From the NCBI GenBank assembly GCA_935421135.1, contig OW285187.1, forward strand, positions 12,177,929 to 12,241,928: 64,000 nt of DNA, written 5' to 3'. Position 1 is the stretch's first letter; each line of letters opens with the position of its first letter. This document shows, one piece after another, positions 35,501 through 47,132 of the stretch. The notes below the pieces were generated by a model. That model was not told where the DNA came from. It did no database searches and saw nothing but the letters and a program-made list of their open reading frames with translations. Made by a program: the position numbers and the translations under genes. The DNA comes from Bugulina stolonifera. Lineage: Eukaryota; Bryozoa; Gymnolaemata; Cheilostomatida; Bugulidae.

Positions 35501-38500
35501 AATGGGAGAGACTTGTAGACTTACCATACAAAGATTGTGCATTGAGAATACTGGAGCAGTGGATACCTCTGAGTGAAATATCTCGCAAGGTAGAGTCATG
35601 TGAATTACTTGGAATTTTGGAATGTATCACAATACCAGGGAAGGAAGTCAGGAAGTGAAATTGAAATTATTTGCTTACAAAGTTTCAGACAGAATGTGTC
35701 TAAACCCGTATTTTATAATCTACTAAGTATCAACTATATCTAGGATTTTATTTTGAGGCTAATTGTAATTGATGATTTTATATTAGTATAATTACATGTA
35801 CAATATTCAGTAATGCTGCCTTATGTAAATAATGCATACCGTAGTGCTTTCTCTATTCTAATGCCTTGGTATATATTGGAGTATTTAGATTTTTGTTGAT
35901 TCATCTATTGTATATTATGTGTAGGAACTTCGTCAGCTCGTCAACCGAGCGTATGCAAAAGAAGAATTTGCTCACAGAGACATTGCACCAGTTGTAAGCC
36001 TGGAGAACAACCAGTATTTATCAGAACTGTTCCATGGTCCAAGCGGTTCATTTAAAGACATGGCTCTGCAGTTAACAGCCAGGATATTTCATAATGCAGT
36101 AAAGAAGGAAGGAAAAGGACTTAGGTGGGCAGATATGCATACTTGTTTATTGTTATTAATGCATTGTAGTATGAAAGCAAAGTGTGGGATACATTGTGAT
36201 ACATTTAGAGTTGGACCTTCATGCAATCATTTATAGAGGGCAGACAACTCCCACACCAAAATGCAAAATCAATAAAATGCAGTCCATGAGTCAGTAGAAA
36301 TTGTCTTTTGTATTGCCAAGCTAAGTATGTAGACAGATGAAGCAACTGATACTGTTATTGTGATGATGTTTAAGATCACTCATGCTGGTTGCTACTTCAG
36401 GAGATACTGGTGGTGCTGTTATGGATGCCTACTCCAGACACTCTGGTAATTCTTATTCTTTTTGTAGTTTAGTATCATGTGCAGGAAACTGTATGAATAT
36501 TGTTCATTGTATGACTAAAAACTGTTGTCTGACCTACCAGTACCTTCTGGCCTGAGCTGTTTCCTCTGCCATTGATTCTGCCCTTTTAAGCTAATTATTT
36601 AACATGAAAACTGCTCAATTAACACCCACATTCACTAGAGTCAAAAGAATGCAGTAATTCATATATTATTGTATCTAAATTAAGAGTAAGCTGTTGCTCT
36701 CCTCATAGTTAATCTAGTGGAAATTAACCTCCAAATTCACTTTGACTCTTTTTGTTGAACATCTCTAAGGAATATTAGTAGCTCTTACTACCTCTACTAC
36801 CTTTACTATGTACTACCTGTACCACCTCTACTACTGCCACCTTTACTATGTACTACCTGCACCACATCTACTACCTGCCACCTTTACTATGTACTACCTG
36901 CACCACATCTACTACCTGCTACCTTTACTATGTACTACCTGTACCACATCTACTATTGCCACCTTTGCTATGTACTACCTGTACCACCTCTACTACTGCC
37001 ACCTTTACTATGTACTACCTGTACCACCTCTACTACCTACTACCTGCTACCTTTACTATGTACTACCTGTACACATCATAGTTAAATGTATTTGTTTCTG
37101 TTGCGGGTATACCAATACAGTGGATGTTATATCCTACATGGAAATGCATAGCCTACAAGAATAGCATAGGCTATCAGTCTGTTGCATCTACTGTAGGCAA
37201 TACTGGTGTGCTGGTCTTGTTCCCTGAAGATGGTATTAGTGCTATACAGAAGGCCCAGCTCACTAGCTATTCAGACCCGAGCTGCATGGCTCTCGGTATG
37301 TATACTGTGTATATTATATACATGTGCATTCACTTGTACCATGATACACACATACACTGTACATATGAATTATTCTGTTTATTTTCATCTGTGTTTGCAG
37401 GTGTTAAAGGGGATTTCGATTTCTGCCAGACTGCTATAAAAAGACTCTTTACTGATAAAAAAGTAGAACTACATTTAGCCGATAAGTATGGATACCGTTT
37501 GTGGTGAGTGGTACTATACGAATATATATACTTGTAATGTAACATGATTCTATTTTATACAATGTATTCTTCTACTCTCATATCTACTTGTGGAATATTA
37601 GCGTGTCTGCAAACTTTAAGAAAATACGGCTAGGGATTCACCACAATATTACATAATAATACTTATTTTTGTAGTTCTGCCAACTCTATAAACTTTTCGC
37701 GGCTGTTACCTCAAGTGGTGTATCACGCTTGGTCATACTTGTTGATGGTTAGAGATGGACACATTCCGATGGGGCAGCAAGTTGATATTTGTGTACCTAC
37801 AGGAAACTTTGGAAATATTCTTGGGGCTTACTATGCCAAGGTATGGTAATACTACAATATACATGTACTTGTGGTTTAGCTCATTATAAATGTGTAGTTA
37901 GTACAAACTGTGGTTATGACTATGTATATATTTGTCTGAAGCCTTCTGACTAGTCATGGACAGTTGCATCTAGTACCGTGGCCGATTTCTGCCACACAGT
38001 GTAAAACTAAATTGCAATTTACATGATATTGAATCCTAAAATGAATGAAATCAAAATTAAATTCACCTGAAATAAAATAAATCATGTGAAACTAAACTCA
38101 AAGTTAAATAAAATATGAAGTTCATATGAAACTGAAAGTGAACTCACATGAAACGAAAACGAAAAACGCCTGAAACCAAAATGCCAATTCACATGAAACA
38201 AAACTTATGGGCATTACTTATTGTGGCAAAACGAAACTACACCTCCACCCTGGCGTAGAGATACACTTGCGTCTTTGAGATTACTGGGTATTATTAATAA
38301 TTTGACATAGCAAATGTCATCAATCTAGTCCATTGATTTTTATATTTTCACATTATTATTAAAATACTCAAAATAAACGAATTAGCACCAAATGAACAAA
38401 TGTAGCAGTTAGCAATACTCTCGCAGTACTAATAAGATCGAGACTTGAGAGTACAACTCTTTTACTATATTTTGTAATAGTTTTAATGTAATATTAATAG

Positions 38501-40817
38501 TGATTTTGTAATTTTGCAGCAAAATTTATCATTAAATCACAAAAACTCTAGACAAGTTGTAAATATTTTTGATAAAATGTTATCATTTTTTTTCGAGACT
38601 GTCAAAATGTAAATTTAAATACATAATTTTTATTAAAAATACTGTAAATACTCTCATAAAAGCGTGTTGTTACTAATATTCGCCTTCCTCCAAGTAGGTT
38701 GATGAAATACATATTATACTTTTATTATTTGCATCTAAAGTAAACACCAAAATACAATTAAAAATACCAAAATAACGGACTATTTCCTGTCACACCACTC
38801 ATGTACTAAATGTAGTTTCGTTTTGTTGTTATGAGTAACACCCCTAACTTTCGTTTCAGGTGAATTGCAATTTGGTTTCATGTGAGTTCACTTTCAGTTT
38901 CACATGAACTGAAAATTTTATTTGAATGTCAGTTTGGTTTCACATGATTTATTTTATTTCAGGTAAATTTAATTTTTGTTTCATTCATTTTAGGATTCAG
39001 TATCATGTGAATTGCAATTTAGTTTCACATCGTGTGGCAGAAATCGGCCACGGTAATCTAGTGCTGTACTCTATAATAACAGAAGACTGTCAATACATGT
39101 ATATTTTCTACGGTGTCTGATTGTTTTCAGTGTTTGTAATATATTCCTAAGCTTTATACTCCTAATAAAATCCATGATCTTTACAGAAAATGGGAATTCC
39201 TATTAGAAAGTTAATTGCGGCTTCAAATAATAACAACGTGGTTCATGACTTCTTTACCACCGGTGTGTACGACATATCCAACAGATCTGTAAGTACATAC
39301 CCTGTGTTATGTATTAGTATTACACTCGTACATTGTACTTGTACTCTGTTGCTAGGTATACATGCAGTGTTGGTTACATTATCAGCTTCTTCTTTCCTGA
39401 AATTATTGGCACTATTATTCATGTTGCTGTAGCTTCTTCAAACTGCCTCACCAGCTATAGATATCCTGCGCTCCTCTAACTTGGAGAGATATCTTTATGA
39501 AGCTGGTAATAAAATGGTAGCTACAACAGAACTATTTGAAAGTTTAGAACAAGATGGGAGATTTGAGGTCGATATCCTTGGAGAGGTATTACATACTATT
39601 GTACAGAGTTCTGCAATGGGTCATATACAATGCATATCCATAGTGTAGTTTGCGAAAATACAGATCAGAAATTTTGTATAGTTTGACGACTGCCAACTTT
39701 TTGTTAATGTTTCAAAAGGGGAAGGGAGGACAACTTTGAAATGATAGTAAGGACACATTACTGGTTATAACAACATGTTTTTCTATTATACTTACACGTA
39801 AGTTATAACAATATCGGTAAAGGTACTTGCTTATCCTGTGGTGCAGGGTATTGGTAAGCAATGATGCTGACCTCAAGGGGAACACAAAGCATCCACGGAT
39901 ACTTTCAACTATAGGGACATGTATAATATTGAGATCCATTGATTAAACCATCTGTTTGATATGAGAGGAAAACTCCCAGTATTATACTCAATAAGTTATG
40001 AATGTGGTTGCACATCTGCAAACTGTTGTTGTATGCTTCTCTGATTTACATTGTATATAGTTGTTCGAGACGATGAAGCAAGATATCTGGACAGGGTGGT
40101 GTACAAATGAAGAGAGTCTCCAAACAATTAAAGATGTGTTCAAACGTACTGGTATGTGTATTAATGTCATACATGTATTCATAATTATAAAGGACTGCAT
40201 GCACATCACCTAATATGTAGCAAGAAACTAAGTTCCATGCTCAAGTGTTACTAGTTTAGTTAGTTTAATTGAAGGGGTAAATTGTGTGCAGCAGGGTAGG
40301 GGATACTTTATCTATACAGTTTATTATGGTGTGGTAATTCCTGTAGGATATCTCATGGACCCTCACACAGCTGTAGCTAAGAATGTGGCAGATAAATTAT
40401 CTCTTGGTAAAGATGTACCAGTTATTATTGCCTCAACTGCACACTACTCCAAGTTTGCTGACAGCATTCTTGATGCCTTTGGACTCGGTTCCAGGGGAAA
40501 CTCACAACAGCTCATGGATAAAGTGCTGACATTGTCTGATGTGCCTCAAAAGCACCAACCTCTAGCAGAGTGTGTTCAGCTTCCTTGTGTGCACAAAATG
40601 GTTAGTGGCATTACAATTCCATAGTGAATACTACTTGAGAAAGTTTTTGACTATTTCTTAATCTAATTAATAGTGTGCATCTTGTGTCCAAACTACTTGG
40701 TCCTGTCTAGTCACAATTCTAAACAAATACATAATGTTGCAGGTTGTGGAAGCCAACCACAATGAAATCTTGGAAAAGCTAGAGGAACATCTTTCATTTC
40801 TATCTAAGAAAGCTTAG
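32558..40817 (+). CDS. THNSL1: Threonine synthase-like 1 (shikimate kinase-like plus threonine synthase-like domains)
   Basis: Sixteen exons: 32558-32707, 33007-33144, 33564-33702, 33940-34029, 34721-34867, 35372-35589, 35925-36124, 36375-36445, 37197-37295, 37401-37503, 37675-37840, 39187-39288, 39433-39585, 40061-40151, 40347-40600, 40743-40817. All phases agree and give 731 aa (human about 743). The N-terminus is Arg/Ser-rich, suiting a mitochondrial presequence. Residues 51-240 form a shikimate kinase-like domain with P-loop GCPGAGKSS (Lys62) and DIDDD. The rest is a PLP-dependent threonine synthase fold with SFKD (expected Schiff-base Lys338), ATSGDTGGAV, PTGNFGNIL, and HTAVAKNVAD/STAHYSKFA near the C-terminus. 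Animals lack threonine biosynthesis, so the reaction of THNSL1 is unsettled; a phospho-lyase role is known for the relative THNSL2. Exon 2 has a NAGNAG acceptor (33004 or 33007). Confidence 0.95.
36784..37074. repeat. About 41-bp minisatellite in a THNSL1 intron
   Basis: Units of 39-45 bases built from CTACTACCTGTACCACCTC and CCACCTTTACTATGTA repeat about seven times between exons 8 and 9. The strand asymmetry is strong: the plus strand is almost purely C/T with few G. A polypyrimidine-rich array just upstream of a splice acceptor could influence splicing. Confidence 0.9.
37974..39055. mobile_element. MITE-like element with long inverted ends in a THNSL1 intron
   Basis: The element is about 1,082 bp. 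It starts TACCGTGGCCGATTTCTGCC and ends with the exact inverse, and the inverted similarity continues inwards for roughly 200 bases with variants of TTCACATGAAAC. It is flanked on both sides by ATCTAG (37968-37973 and 39056-39061), a probable 6-bp target duplication. There is no coding frame for a transposase. It sits between THNSL1 exons 11 and 12, making that intron the longest in the gene. Confidence 0.85.
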
Positions 40818-40937
40818 AGGTGATAGAGGGTATTACTATTAGAGAATTTCAGGCTTTAAAAATCTATGCAGGATTATTTGAAATTGTTACAAATCAAAAT
40901 TAATCACTATAACTTCTATCTATAGTTCTATATATTT

Positions 40938-40943
40938 TTTATT
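40938..40943 (-). terminator. Poly(A) signal candidate of SSR2
   Basis: AATAAA on the minus strand (TTTATT on the plus strand), 125 bases past the SSR2 stop codon. It lies within the predicted THNSL1 3' UTR. Confidence 0.5.
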
Positions 40944-41023
40944 TTTTACTGGATTATTGTCTAATTTACAGTTCATATATTGTAATTATAATAATGAATA
41001 ACTTTACAATATACATAAATGAT

Positions 41024-41029
41024 AATAAA
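41024..41029 (+). terminator. Poly(A) signal candidate of THNSL1
   Basis: AATAAA, 207 bases past the THNSL1 stop, followed by a TGTCTGTGT stretch that suits a downstream GU-rich element. It lies only 39 bases before the end of the SSR2 coding region on the other strand. Confidence 0.55.
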
Positions 41030-41067
41030 ATGTCTGTGTACACTGTGCTAAGTAACAAAAAGGACTT

Positions 41068-42170
41068 CTAGTTTCTTTTGGTTTTCTTGCTGTACTGGTT
41101 ATAGCTCTGTAGCCAAAGAATGTATGGGAATGCAAGAGTAGGCACTGTCATCAAGCCAAATACTGCCCAGTCGGCCTACAAACAGTAAACAGTTATTTAT
41201 TACACGTTTTGTGTACTAGGCATGCACTGAATGCCTTGGACAGGTTACACAAAGTGGTAGAGAAGATTATTACTTTTACACATCAAATGATATGATACAG
41301 TATATTCTGCTATTACTATCCCTGCCAAGTAGACCTATGACCTTGCACATGTATGATATCAATGTTGGGGGATGAGGACACAATTGAACTTACAACATGT
41401 GGAGAAAACACTCTCTCGTAATCCTCCAAACCGTAAATGACTCCTTCACCAGGGTAGGAGCTGTATCCAATCTGAAAATAGCTCACAAAACTGCAGTTGC
41501 TGTACCAAGTTGAATTCATTCGAGTCAATAAATTAAGAGGAGACGAATATGACAAATTATATTAATTATAAAAATACAACCAGTCAACATACCTGGACCT
41601 CTTCAGTGTTTTCTGACACTTTATAGGTGACATCAGCAGAGGTGAAGTTGAAGTAAATAGCTCGAAGAGGCTCCACCACAAGAGCATGAGTAACATTAGC
41701 ACCTGCTGCAATAACATCCCATTTGACCTCTTGCATTCCACTCACAACTTTAAATTCAGAAGGTGGAAATGTGGCATCTCTAAGCATGACGTTGAATGCT
41801 GGTCTGAAAAATGAGTAACATAGTACAATGTAAATTCCCACAACCTTTTGATATAGAAGAATCAAGTTGCAGTCTTTATCACCATAAACCATTTTCATAG
41901 AAAAATCCAGATGTACATATAAGAGTGAACATGAACAATCTTATTTAAATAGGAAATAATACAATACTGCCCGAAACTCTTTTCATTATCATGAAGTACT
42001 CACCCATCTCCCACATTGTATATGTTATATTCTACGGTTATATCTTTATGCTGTACTGTGTATTTATTCAACAGAACCTTAGATACTAGCAGATTAGCAG
42101 AGACATCCTCGTCAGCAGTAACCAATGACACGCCAACCAACAGTGCCAGAAGAGCTATCTTTGAATACAT
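41068..42170 (-). CDS. SSR2: Translocon-associated protein subunit beta (TRAP-beta, SSR2)
   Basis: Four exons, 5' to 3' on the minus strand: 42170-42004, 41803-41593, 41471-41394, 41175-41068. Phases agree and give 187 aa (human 183). Residues 1-19 (MYSKIALLALLVGVSLVTA) form a cleavable signal peptide. The lumenal domain contains EYNIYNVGDG, FPPSEF, VVSGMQEVKWD, and two N-glycosylation sites at NVT and NFT in the same context as in vertebrate TRAP-beta. A single membrane span (WAVFGLMTLPTLAFPYILWL) is followed by a short basic cytosolic tail ending KKTKRN. It is one of the four TRAP subunits beside the Sec61 channel in the ER membrane, assisting translocation of secretory proteins. The gene is convergent with THNSL1, with 250 bases between the two stop codons. 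Confidence 0.95.
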
Positions 42171-42580
42171 GGTGTGGACAAACTAAAACAGTCAGAGTAA
42201 AACTGCATAACAGTAGTACATTATTAGAGGGTCTGGTACCCAATACATGCATCCTTATATCAGTTTACTCCACGTCATCACGCAATTATAATTGCTAGAA
42301 GATTTAAGTAACAAATTATTCATACAAAAAGGTTAGGCTTAATATTCAATTTTGCAGATATTTTTCATATTAAACTTGATGACACTGTATTAGGTTATAA
42401 CAAAGGTGCAACCGTGTCATATCCAATGCACTTATAATGCAATGCTTGAAAGTAATTCAGCTTGCTCTGTTTGACAGCTTTAAACAACATAAAGCTGCCA
42501 TGTTTAAAATTGCTTTACTTCTCACCATTAATCCCAGGTAAGAAAGCAATGATCTAAAGAGAATTGCATTTTTTTTCTAG

Positions 42581-42750
42581 TTTGGGGTGGAGAAGGCACT
42601 TCACTAGTGCCAAAGCTACTAAAGAGTGAAGTAATACAGGAACATTACAAGGGTGGATGCCCTTCCTAACACCGCCAATGACCTTCATGGGAATCGAACC
42701 TGGGACTCACATGAAAACCCAGAGCCCTAGCCACTAGGCCATGGCTGCTC
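42581..42750 (-). repeat. tRNA-derived SINE
   Basis: Read on the minus strand from 42750: an A box (TGGCCTAGTGGCTAGGGCTC), then about 30 bases on, a B box (CAGGTTCGATTCCC at about 42688-42701), then a body with TTAGGAAGGGCATCCACCC and GAAGTGCCTTCTCCACCCC. The spacing and boxes are those of a tRNA-type RNA polymerase III promoter, and the body is typical of SINEs. It is not a functional tRNA: the acceptor stem does not close. Confidence 0.75.
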
Positions 42751-44089
42751 TATACACTGAAGATAATCAAAGCAACAGTAGCGATAGTATGTTAGTCGCT
42801 ATCTATGTATGTTCCTGTGCTAGTCTGTAACTCTTTGTTCAAAGGAGGGAGTGAGACAGATCAAATAAACAAAGACAGGTTGAGGTTAGATTAAAGTAAT
42901 CGCAATTGATCTAAATTATTACAGCAGAGTAACAGACAGTAGCAAGCATGCATGAGACTGAGTATGTATCAACCAAATATAGAAAGTATGATTTGTGTAA
43001 TGTTATGTAAGTAATTGTGTTGTAAATTAAAAAATTAAAATCAAATTCAGAATTGAATAATCATTATCATAAGATAAATAATCATACCATAATCTAACTA
43101 ATGAATTCAATTCAACTGGACTACTAACTCTAACTGTCTACTCAAACTTACACAGTACAGTTGAGTTAGCCACTGGCTAAGGAAAAATTGAGAAAATAAA
43201 AACAGATAAATACTAAGCCTAGTAACACTTACGTAATAAATAAACAACCAGATAAGTTTGTTAACAAATCAGTCTGAAAATGCTAGGATTATCGTAGCAC
43301 CTCGCTGTATGAATACCGGTGTCTCATAGAACACGAATTTTTCTTCCAGTTGGCAATGTCAATGTTGTACAGTCGTGTCCGTTTCCGGTGACAACGAATT
43401 ACTTGTCAAAACATTTTTGCACTTTTGTTGCAATATTTCAAAAAAATACTAAATCATATCAATAAAACATATTCATGCTAAATTATTGTAATGAACTTTA
43501 ACTTGTATGCATGTTTATTGCAATCATGTGAGAATTAATTCGAATTCTACACATTTTAGCCCAAGTATTTTGCACCAATCCCAGTTCCGCTTGCAACTTC
43601 AGCTGCTTTCTGCTTATTATTTATAGTGATAGTTATTAATTATTTTATTATAATAATTATCTTATGATCACATTTTGTTATAATATACAACAGGCATATT
43701 TTAATCATGTAAGTAAGAGTAACAGTTACAAGTACATAATCATAAAAAATAAAATTACCTGTCTGTCGAATTACGGAATTTGAATTACCTGTTGGCTGTT
43801 AAAAAAAATAAAAATCATTATTTATCATTAGATTATGTTATCATCATATCATCATAATCATCACCACACTAACACTGAACCATTCTAGAGGGAGGAAGGG
43901 GTGTGACTCATATGGTACATGGGTTGGCCAGTTGGTGGACAGTAATCACACTGAGTTTAGATAATTCAATCATTTGCCAGTGATAACTGAACAGATGAAC
44001 AGTACTATCTAGCCTGATTCCGAAGAGGTTGCGGTTGTAGACAAGACAGCTCAGCATAAACTCTTTGGTTGGGTCCAATCTCCATATCT

Positions 44090-45110
44090 ATTATAGTTTA
44101 TGGCAAAAAACTATTGAGATAGGCCTATTTTTTGCCGCTCGACTCCAATGACCGCGGGAGTTCCATTGACTAGGAACGGGTTTGCAGTGTTTTTCAATAT
44201 GATTGGTCCTATAGGTCAGTATAAGCAGCGCTGAGAGCAGGGTGCTGCTCTTCCTTCTCGAGGATCTACAAAAGTCCCACTCTACGTTTTTTCCTTTTCT
44301 GGCTAAGCGGTTGCAGACCAAGCTTGCCCATGGCTCTCAAAATCTCCTCGCCCATTGATATTGCTGATAAATCAGACAGCATCTGACTATATCTGCTCGA
44401 GGTCAGTAACCTCCTTCTTACTTGACGGATCCCATGCTGCACTTGCGTACTTTAGGTGCAGAAGACACAAGGCCTTGTAGGCGATCAGTTGTGCTCGTTC
44501 AAGGGCCCAGTAAAGAGCTCATTTAATCATTCCTAATTGCCTTCTGACAGCTAGCATCTTCTTTAATATGTGGTTGACAAACCTGCAATCCAATTGCAGT
44601 GTCAAGCCGAGGTAGATATCTTGTTGAATCAACATGATCCAGCACTGAATGTGTACTCTGGAGTACTGTCAGTAGAGGTGAAGCTTATAATATTGTTTTT
44701 GAAGGGCATGCCCCATCTATCGGACCAGGCACTAAACGAATTTAGGTTTTGCTGAAAACTCTAATAGTCATCGACTGAGGATGCCTCCTGGTAAACAAGT
44801 GTGTTGCATGCAAATAGGGCACATGAACAATCTAAGCGGTCAGGCAAGTTATTGACAAATATCAGAAACAGAATCTGTCCCAGGGCCGATCCTTGAGGGA
44901 TGTCCGAGGTGACTAGAAATGGGTCTGAAGCATAACATTGTAGTAGGCTACTACTCTCTGCGTTTGGCCAGTTAGGAAATCATGGATTCAGCTCAGCAGC
45001 TCTACATTGCTGATGTCTGAGAGCTTTTTCATAAGGAGCGCATGGGGCACCCCATCAAAAGCCTTGGTGAAGTCTAAAACAGCTGCATATACAGTTTTGC
45101 AGTTATAAAT
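44090..45110 (-). pseudogene. Decayed LINE reverse transcriptase
   Basis: On the minus strand, broken frames give AAVLDFTKAFDGVPHALL near 45060, DIPQGSALGQILFLIFVNNL near 44880, a degraded catalytic box, and a C-terminal part resembling AYKALCLLHLKYA near 44480. These are RT motifs in the right order, with several stops and frameshifts. It is a Jockey/CR1-like relic. The related copy at 48480-49180 lies in the opposite orientation on the other side of NUBPL. Confidence 0.8.
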
Positions 45111-46020
45111 GTAAAGGGAAAACACTTTTTAATCTCTGCATGTTGATATTTTATGTTCATAATCTATAGGTATTGAGCTTCTAAGCCGATAAAACAAAGT
45201 AGTTTATGACATTGATTAATCAATGTTACAATATATAAATAAATCCAACATGCCATTTGGTGCCATCACAATAAAATATTTGGAGACACGCGCATTTTCA
45301 TGATTGCCGACCGCTGGCATGAGATAGATATGAAAGGATTATAGCATTGATTAAGCAACCTATGGCCAAATGACCAGCTTCACACATTATCTTGTAATAG
45401 CAAATCGATAAACAGGATAATTGTCACCAAAACTTCACTGGCTAGACAAAAATCTGTTTTTCATGGAGATAATATGTTTTTGCAGCAGAAAGCAGTTATG
45501 TGTTAAAAACAAATCATTTGATCCTTTTTTGGAATTATCTATATTGTATATAAATTTAGATATTATTATGTAAATCTAGAAGGAAAATATAGAAGAATAG
45601 AAAGATTTTGTCTGCTAAAATTGCATAGCACAGGCGGCCGACATTTCTGGACAGAAAAGCAACAAATGAACAAACTGCTTGCACAAAATAAAATCAGCAA
45701 CACTGACCTATTCGCTAGCAAAAATCAGTGCATAAGACTCGTATGAATAGCATACGAGTATTTCCACTTTCTGATGAAAAAGATGGTCTTTTTGTATCAG
45801 TCATAGTTGAACACAAGTTACAAAATAGGTATCAGTATAATTATTAGGCATAAAAACGAACTAAATTGGTACTCGTACTCCTCTCATCTCAAATATTATT
45901 TACATAAAGAAATTTGTCTTCAATGTAGTCTCATGACTCATATAGTGTTCTGTCATTTGTGATGACCCAAGTATGCTTATTTTAATAGGTCTATTTTATT
46001 ACAGAGCGGCCCATTTAACA

Positions 46021-46881
46021 ATGCGAAGATATGTTGCAACCACATTATGCCGAATGTACTCTGCAATGTCTCAATCTCCGCCTAAAAGACTACCCATCCC
46101 TGGTGTAGATAAAGTTATTCTCGTTGCATCTGGTAAAGGTGGTGTTGGTAAATCTACAACTGCTGTAAATCTGGCTATAGCTTTACGTGGTAGAGATAAC
46201 ACAACAAAAGTGGGTTTACTAGATGCAGATGTATATGGTCCTTCTTTGCCGACTATGATGAATTTAAACGACTCTCCTGAACTCAACGAGCAGGATATGA
46301 TGCTTCCCCTAATGAACTATGGTGTGAAATGTATGTCAATGGCATTTCTTGTCAACAATGACAATCCTATAGTATGGAGAGGGTTAATGGTAATGTCAGC
46401 AATTCAGCAACTGTTAAGGAAGGTTCGATGGGGACCTTTAGACTATTTAGTAATAGACATGCCACCAGGGACTGGGGATACACAACTCTCTGTCTCTCAG
46501 AATATTAATGTAGACGGTGCTGTTATAGTTACTACGCCACAAGATATTTCATTACTAGATGCTAGAAAAGGTGCGGAAATGTTTCGTAAAGTACATACAC
46601 CAGTTTTGGGGATTGTACAGAATATGAGTATGTTTGTGTGCCCTAAATGCTCACATGTAGAAGATATATTTGGTAGAGATGGGGCTCATGGCCTCTCGTC
46701 TGAACTGGGAATTCCTGTGATAGCTGATATACCTATTAATAAAACAATTAGACAATGTGCTGACAGTGGGACACCCATCGTAGTAGCACATCCAAACAAC
46801 GCTGCCTCTGATTCATATTATAAACTAGCAGAATCTGTTAAGGAAATACTTGAAAGTATGGATAGTCAAACACATGTCTGA
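46021..46881 (+). CDS. NUBPL: NUBPL/IND1, iron-sulfur assembly ATPase of mitochondrial complex I
   Basis: 286 residues in one uninterrupted frame. I prefer ATG 46021, in AACAATGCG context. An ATG 48 bases upstream (45973) is in frame, but it would be read through what looks like a splice acceptor. The N-terminus ([17 protein letters not shown]) is basic and uncharged on the acidic side, as in a mitochondrial presequence. The deviant Walker A motif GKGGVGKST and the [18 protein letters not shown] and TTPQD motifs identify the Mrp/NBP35 family of P-loop ATPases. The CPKC pair ([13 protein letters not shown]) is the cluster-binding CxxC. It is shorter than human NUBPL (319 aa), mostly at the N-terminus. 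Role: it inserts [4Fe-4S] clusters into complex I subunits. The gene is intronless in a neighbourhood of multi-exon genes. AATAAA follows at 47127. Confidence 0.94.
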   Translation: MRRYVATTLCRMYSAMSQSPPKRLPIPGVDKVILVASGKGGVGKSTTAVNLAIALRGRDNTTKVGLLDADVYGPSLPTMMNLNDSPELNEQDMMLPLMNYGVKCMSMAFLVNNDNPIVWRGLMVMSAIQQLLRKVRWGPLDYLVIDMPPGTGDTQLSVSQNINVDGAVIVTTPQDISLLDARKGAEMFRKVHTPVLGIVQNMSMFVCPKCSHVEDIFGRDGAHGLSSELGIPVIADIPINKTIRQCADSGTPIVVAHPNNAASDSYYKLAESVKEILESMDSQTHV

Positions 46882-47126
46882 TGTTTACTGTAATATATAC
46901 ACATGTATTATTTGCTACATCAATTCCTCATGGTGGTATATTTTGTGCATGACATATTCTGTGATTTTTGTAGCTGCCATATAAAACAACTGCAATTTTA
47001 TTATGCCATGCCCTGATATTTTATTTTAGAGACATGTTACCTGTGGACCATGGCCACTTACAAGCTATTACATTGTAGTTATGTTTTGGTTTCCTCACTT
47101 CATTCTTACACCAGTGAGTTTGTTAA

Positions 47127-47132
47127 AATAAA
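47127..47132 (+). terminator. Poly(A) signal candidate of NUBPL
   Basis: AATAAA, about 245 bases past the stop, followed by CGTGTTGGTGTTGTTTT, a typical GU-rich downstream element. Confidence 0.6.

Larger units (their letters stand above)
42171..46020. other. 3.9 kb spacer between SSR2 and NUBPL
   Basis: It contains the SSR2 promoter region, a tRNA-derived SINE (42581-42750) and a decayed LINE (44090-45110). Just before NUBPL there is a pyrimidine-rich CTATTTTATTACAG at about 46000, which looks like a splice acceptor and suggests a non-coding first exon further upstream. I see no other gene. Confidence 0.55.

Noticed and set aside
36808..37164. Open frame rich in YYLYHLYYC.
   Set aside because: Translation of an intronic minisatellite between two well-supported THNSL1 exons.
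42690..42750. Possible tRNA gene.
   Set aside because: A and B boxes are present, but the acceptor stem and anticodon arm do not fold properly, and SINE body sequence follows.
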